Shown: piece by piece, positions 60,542-64,000 of the stretch | Numbering within the stretch: the first letter of the stretch is position 1 | Layout: each line of letters starts with the position of its first letter | DNA from: Thiohalocapsa sp963704155 | GTDB taxonomy: Bacteria > Pseudomonadota > Gammaproteobacteria > Chromatiales > Chromatiaceae | Direction of reading: 5' to 3' | Length of the DNA: 64,000 nt | Assembly (NCBI GenBank): GCA_963704155.1 | Contig: CAVPHF010000043.1 | Coordinates: 1-64,000 of the forward strand | Made by a program: the position numbers and the translations under genes | The notes under the pieces: generated by a model | What the model was told of the DNA's origin: nothing | Databases searched by the model: none | The model's input: the letters and a program-made list of their open reading frames with translations, nothing else

Positions 60542-63262
60542 TCAATGCGCCTCGTCCCAGTTGTCGCCGACGCCGATGTCGACGATCAGCGGCACCGCGA
60601 GTTCGGCGGCGCCCTGCATGATGTCTCTGATCCGTTCGCCGGCCGAGTCGACGGCATCGGTCGCGACCTCGAACACCAGCTCGTCGTGCACCTGCATGAT
60701 CATGCGCACCGGCGGGCGATCGTTCTGGATCCAATCATCGACGCGGATCATGGCACGCTTGATGATGTCGGCGGCGGTGCCCTGCATCGGTGCGTTGATG
60801 GCCGTGCGCTCGGCCGCGCTACGCAATTGGTTGTTGCTGTGGTTGATATTGGTCAGATAGAGCCGGCGGCCGAACAGGGTCTCGACATAACGGTCGGCGC
60901 GCGCCTGGGCACGGATGCTGTCCATAAAGGTACGCACGCCCGGATAGCGGGCGAAGTAGAGATCGACGTACTGCTGCGCCTCGCCGCGCTCGATGCCGAG
61001 CTGACGCGCCAGTCCGAACGCGGACATGCCATAGATGAGGCCAAAGTTGATGGCCTTGGCCGAGCGTCGCTGCTCGGAACTGACCTCTTCCAAAGGCAGG
61101 CCGAGGATCTCGGCGGCGGTGGCGCGGTGGATGTCTTCGCCCGCGCTGAAGGCGGCGAGCAGGCGCTCGTCGCCGGAGAGGTGCGCCATGATGCGCAGCT
61201 CGATCTGGGAATAGTCCGCCGCCAGCATACGATAGCCCGGTTCCGGCACAAAGGCGCGGCGGATGCGCCGTCCCTCGTCGCTGCGGATCGGGATGTTCTG
61301 CAGGTTTGGGTCGGACGACGACAAACGCCCCGTGGCGGCGACCGCCTGGTGATAGCTCGTATGCACGCGCCCGGTCTGCGGATTGACCATCTGCGGGAGC
61401 TTGTCGGTGTAAGTGGAGCGGAGCTTGGACAGGCCGCGGTGCTCGAGGATGATGCCGGGCAGTTCATGGCCGTCATCGGCCAGCTTCTCCAACACCGCCT
61501 CGGACGTGGACGGCTGGCCCTTCGGTGTCTTTGCCACCACGGGCAGTTTCAGCTCGTCGAAGAAGATGGCGCCGATCTGCTTTGGCGAGCCCATGTTGAA
61601 TTTGCGCCCGGCGCTTGCATAGGCCTGCTCCTCAAGCTCGCTGATGCGCCGCGCTAGGTCCTGGCTCTGAGACCGCAGCTCGTCGCCGTCGATGCGCACT
61701 CCGGTGCGTTCGACGCGTGACAAGACCGGCACCAGCGGTAGCTCGATGTCTTGATACACCTGCTGCAGCGACGCGACGGCCTCGATCTTCGGCCACAAGG
61801 CTTGGTGCAGGCGCAGCGTGACGTCGGCATCCTCGGCGGCATAGGGAAACGCCTGTTCCAGCGGTATCTGATTAAAGCTGAGCTGCTTGGCACCCTTGCC
61901 GGCAATGTCCTCGAAGTGGATGGTGTCTTGATCCAGATACTTCTTCGCCAGCGAGTCCATGTCGTGCCGGGTCGCGGTGCTGTCGAGCACGTAGCTCTGC
62001 AGCATGGTGTCATGGGCGATGCCAGTCATCGCGATGCCATGGTTGGCGCACACGCTAATGTCGTATTTCAGGTTCTGCCCGAGCTTGGGCCGCCGCGGGT
62101 CTTCCAGCAAGGGTTTCAGCTTCGCCAGCACCTGGTCACGGCCGAGCTGATCCGGCGCGCCCGGGTAGTCATGGGCAACTGGAACATAGGCGGACTCGAT
62201 GGAGCCATCGAGTGACGCTATCGCAAAGGAGACGCCGACGACCTCGGCGCGCATGTAGTCGAGGCTCGTGGTCTCGGTATCGAAGGCGAACAGATCGGCC
62301 TTGGAGAGTCGCGCGATCCATGCCTCCAAGGACTGCTCGTCGAGGATCAGCTGGTACTCGTTCGATCGCTCGACCTGTTCGGCAGTGCTCTCCCCGTTCT
62401 CGGCGCCGGCCTGATCCAGGCTGGCCAGCAGCCGTCGCGACTCGATGCGCTCGTACCAGTCGCGCAGCGTGTCGACGTCCGGCTCTTTGGGCTCGAGATC
62501 GCGCGGTGCGAAGTCGAGCGCGACATCACGCTTGATCGTCGTCAGCTCACGTGACAGCGGCAGTTGCGCCAGGCTCTCGCGCAGGTGCTCGCCGATCTTG
62601 CCCTTGATCCGGTCGGCGTTCTCGATGACGCCGTCCAGACTGCCGTACTCGCCGATCCACTTGGCGGCCGTCTTCGGGCCGCACTTGGGCACACCCGGGA
62701 TATTGTCGATGCTGTCGCCCATTAGGCTCAGATAATCGACGATGCGCCGCGGCGGCACGCCGAACTTCGCCTCGACGCCGGCCGGGTCGAGCACGCTGTC
62801 GGACATGGTATTGACCAGCGTGACATGCGCGTCGACCAGCTGCGCCATGTCCTTGTCGCCGGTGGACACAAGGGTGCGAATACCCTCGGCGGCGGCGCGC
62901 GTGGCCAGCGTGCCGATGACGTCATCGGCCTCGACATCCGGCACCACCAGCAGCGGCAGTCCCATGGCGCGGATGATCTCCTTCAGCGGCTCTAGCTGCT
63001 CGCGCAGGTCCTCGGGCATCGCCGGCCGGTTAGCCTTGTAGTCGGGGTAGAGCGCGTCGCGGAAGGTCGGACCAGGGGCGTCAAAGACGACACCGATGTA
63101 GTCCGGGCGCTGCTCGTCGATCAGCTTGCGCAGCATGTTCAGCACGCCCACTAGCGCGCCCGTGGCCTCGCCGCGCGAATTGGTCAGCTTCGGTAAGGCA
63201 TGATAGGCGCGGAACAGGTAACCGGAGGCGTCGACGATAACGAAGGGATAGCGCTCTTGCAT
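60542..63262 (-). CDS. polA: DNA polymerase I
   Basis: Protein of 906 residues with all three domains. The 5'-3' exonuclease (VIVDASGYLFRAYHALPKLT, DVEADDVIGTLATRAAAEGI), the 3'-5' exonuclease with its DxE in LFAFDTETTSLDYMRAEVVG, and the polymerase: motif A AADYSQIELRIMAHLSGDE, motif B RRSAKAINFGLIYGMSAFGL and motif C VHDELVFEV. ATG 63262 (MQERYPF) was chosen over 63313 because the family begins there. Confidence 0.96.
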   Translation of the reverse strand: MQERYPFVIVDASGYLFRAYHALPKLTNSRGEATGALVGVLNMLRKLIDEQRPDYIGVVFDAPGPTFRDALYPDYKANRPAMPEDLREQLEPLKEIIRAMGLPLLVVPDVEADDVIGTLATRAAAEGIRTLVSTGDKDMAQLVDAHVTLVNTMSDSVLDPAGVEAKFGVPPRRIVDYLSLMGDSIDNIPGVPKCGPKTAAKWIGEYGSLDGVIENADRIKGKIGEHLRESLAQLPLSRELTTIKRDVALDFAPRDLEPKEPDVDTLRDWYERIESRRLLASLDQAGAENGESTAEQVERSNEYQLILDEQSLEAWIARLSKADLFAFDTETTSLDYMRAEVVGVSFAIASLDGSIESAYVPVAHDYPGAPDQLGRDQVLAKLKPLLEDPRRPKLGQNLKYDISVCANHGIAMTGIAHDTMLQSYVLDSTATRHDMDSLAKKYLDQDTIHFEDIAGKGAKQLSFNQIPLEQAFPYAAEDADVTLRLHQALWPKIEAVASLQQVYQDIELPLVPVLSRVERTGVRIDGDELRSQSQDLARRISELEEQAYASAGRKFNMGSPKQIGAIFFDELKLPVVAKTPKGQPSTSEAVLEKLADDGHELPGIILEHRGLSKLRSTYTDKLPQMVNPQTGRVHTSYHQAVAATGRLSSSDPNLQNIPIRSDEGRRIRRAFVPEPGYRMLAADYSQIELRIMAHLSGDERLLAAFSAGEDIHRATAAEILGLPLEEVSSEQRRSAKAINFGLIYGMSAFGLARQLGIERGEAQQYVDLYFARYPGVRTFMDSIRAQARADRYVETLFGRRLYLTNINHSNNQLRSAAERTAINAPMQGTAADIIKRAMIRVDDWIQNDRPPVRMIMQVHDELVFEVATDAVDSAGERIRDIMQGAAELAVPLIVDIGVGDNWDEAH

Positions 63263-63532
63263 TCGCTGTCGTAGCGTTGGATGTAAAACCGCCACGTTAG
63301 CATGGGCCGGCACCAGCCCGCAGCGGTTAGGTTCGCGGCCCGTTGGTGGACCCCTGGCGGACCCCCTACCCGACAGGAGCAGCGGCCAAGCGCCGGGAGC
63401 CGAGACAGAAATCGCCTAAATCATCTGAAAATCCCAACTCGGACGCGGAATCGACGGAAAATCGCGGCTATTGTTTCAAGCTACTCCGCTTCTCAAGACG
63501 CCGTGAGATACCAAGACGATATCTGAGAAACC

Positions 63533-64000
63533 ATGTACCAGCTCGCTCATCTCGTCGTCCGCCAACTTCAGCCGCCCAGATCGTTACGGGCGCCGTTGCC
63601 GGGGCCCTTATTGGCGGCCCTGCTGATCGCGCTTGCCTCGACCGCGGCCGCGCAGACCGCCGCTGATGACGACGCTGGCGCGACTCAGGATGCACAAGTC
63701 GACTACAGTTGGCTGGACAATCCGCAGCTGCTGGTCACGAGCGCAAAGGTCGATTCGACGACGCGGATACTGGAGATCGAAGGGGAGCATTTCGGCAGTG
63801 CCCGACTGCCGTCGGTGACGCTAGGCAATCAGCGGTTGACCGTACGAAAAGCCACCCAAACCCAGATTGAAGCCGGGCCCTTGCCGCCGGGTATCGGCCC
63901 AGGCAGCTACAGACTGCGCGTGGTGGCCGGCGATGATCGATCGCGGTTTGATGTCTACAGCTTGGAGATCGGGAGCGAGCCGGTGGCGCCACAGCCGATC
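63533..64000 (+). CDS. Exported protein with IPT/TIG-like domain, 3' end outside window
   Basis: Open from ATG 63533 through the window end (156 codons, no stop). A signal peptide ends near LIALASTAAA before QTAADDDAG. The following region reads QLLVTSAKVDSTTRILEIEG, FGSARLPSVTLGNQRLTVRK and GIGPGSYRLRVVAGDDRSRF, an IPT/TIG-type beta sandwich often found before phage-tail-like or collagen-like regions. The C-terminal part is unseen, so function is open. Confidence 0.75.
   Translation, partial: MYQLAHLVVRQLQPPRSLRAPLPGPLLAALLIALASTAAAQTAADDDAGATQDAQVDYSWLDNPQLLVTSAKVDSTTRILEIEGEHFGSARLPSVTLGNQRLTVRKATQTQIEAGPLPPGIGPGSYRLRVVAGDDRSRFDVYSLEIGSEPVAPQPI

Overview
The window is GC-rich and reads as the chromosome of a phototrophic purple sulfur gammaproteobacterium, most likely Chromatiaceae (inference). 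The evidence is magnesium-chelatase genes bchI-bchD with bchO, a cytochrome c', an SHP and diheme cytochrome c set with cytochrome b561 partners, a pyrB with catalytically dead pyrC', and small protein families (Thivi_2564, DUF2333, DUF3309) familiar from that group. No rRNA, tRNA, CRISPR array or insertion sequence was recognised.

Layout. 1-4.85 kb: an RbbA-type export operon (adaptor, double ATPase with permease, second permease) carrying three single-base frameshifts. 4.97-6.72 kb: a DUF89 phosphatase, a histidine-phosphatase remnant and a SOUL heme-binding protein. 6.75-16.05 kb: stress island copy A, on the minus strand from a DUF2333 gene down through an Xfp phosphoketolase and a BON-MscS channel to a small lipoprotein, headed by a Crp/Fnr regulator on the plus strand. 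16.1-23.6 kb: an N-type ATPase operon (atpDCQRBEFAG) with frameshifts in atpD and atpB and extra genes between atpA and atpG. 23.6-34.3 kb: stress island copy B, in which many genes of copy A survive only as ends with the middle missing, together with intact hemolysin III, transglutaminase, Anbu, DUF3309, CsbD, DUF2254, CHAD and a second Crp/Fnr gene.

34.4-45.8 kb is housekeeping DNA on the minus strand: bchI-bchD-bchO, pyrB-pyrC', pyrR, ruvX, yqgE, tonB, apbE and gshB. 46.1-52.3 kb: an adaptor and a TolC-type protein without an inner-membrane pump, a double cupin, an MltD-type transglycosylase, a truncated DUF1576 protein and an ERCC4 nuclease. 52.3-58.7 kb: a PepSY / response regulator / histidine kinase operon diverging from cytochrome b561, SHP and diheme cytochrome c genes, then a second b561 and a cytochrome c'. 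58.9-64 kb: pyruvate kinase, DNA polymerase I and the start of a secreted protein.

Main result. The 6.7-34.3 kb region looks like an ancestral stress island that was duplicated and then lost complementary parts. The surviving genes are studded with a 16-bp palindrome, TGTnCGCYARCGnACA, found in ten places (eight good, two weak), all inside this region and mostly upstream of the small stress genes and both Crp/Fnr genes. This suggests one shared regulon. The island appears to include the N-ATPase: 3' ends of a second atpA and a second atpG lie in copy B beside an intact DUF2254 gene, while in copy A the ATPase survives and DUF2254 is reduced to a 34-codon mini-gene.
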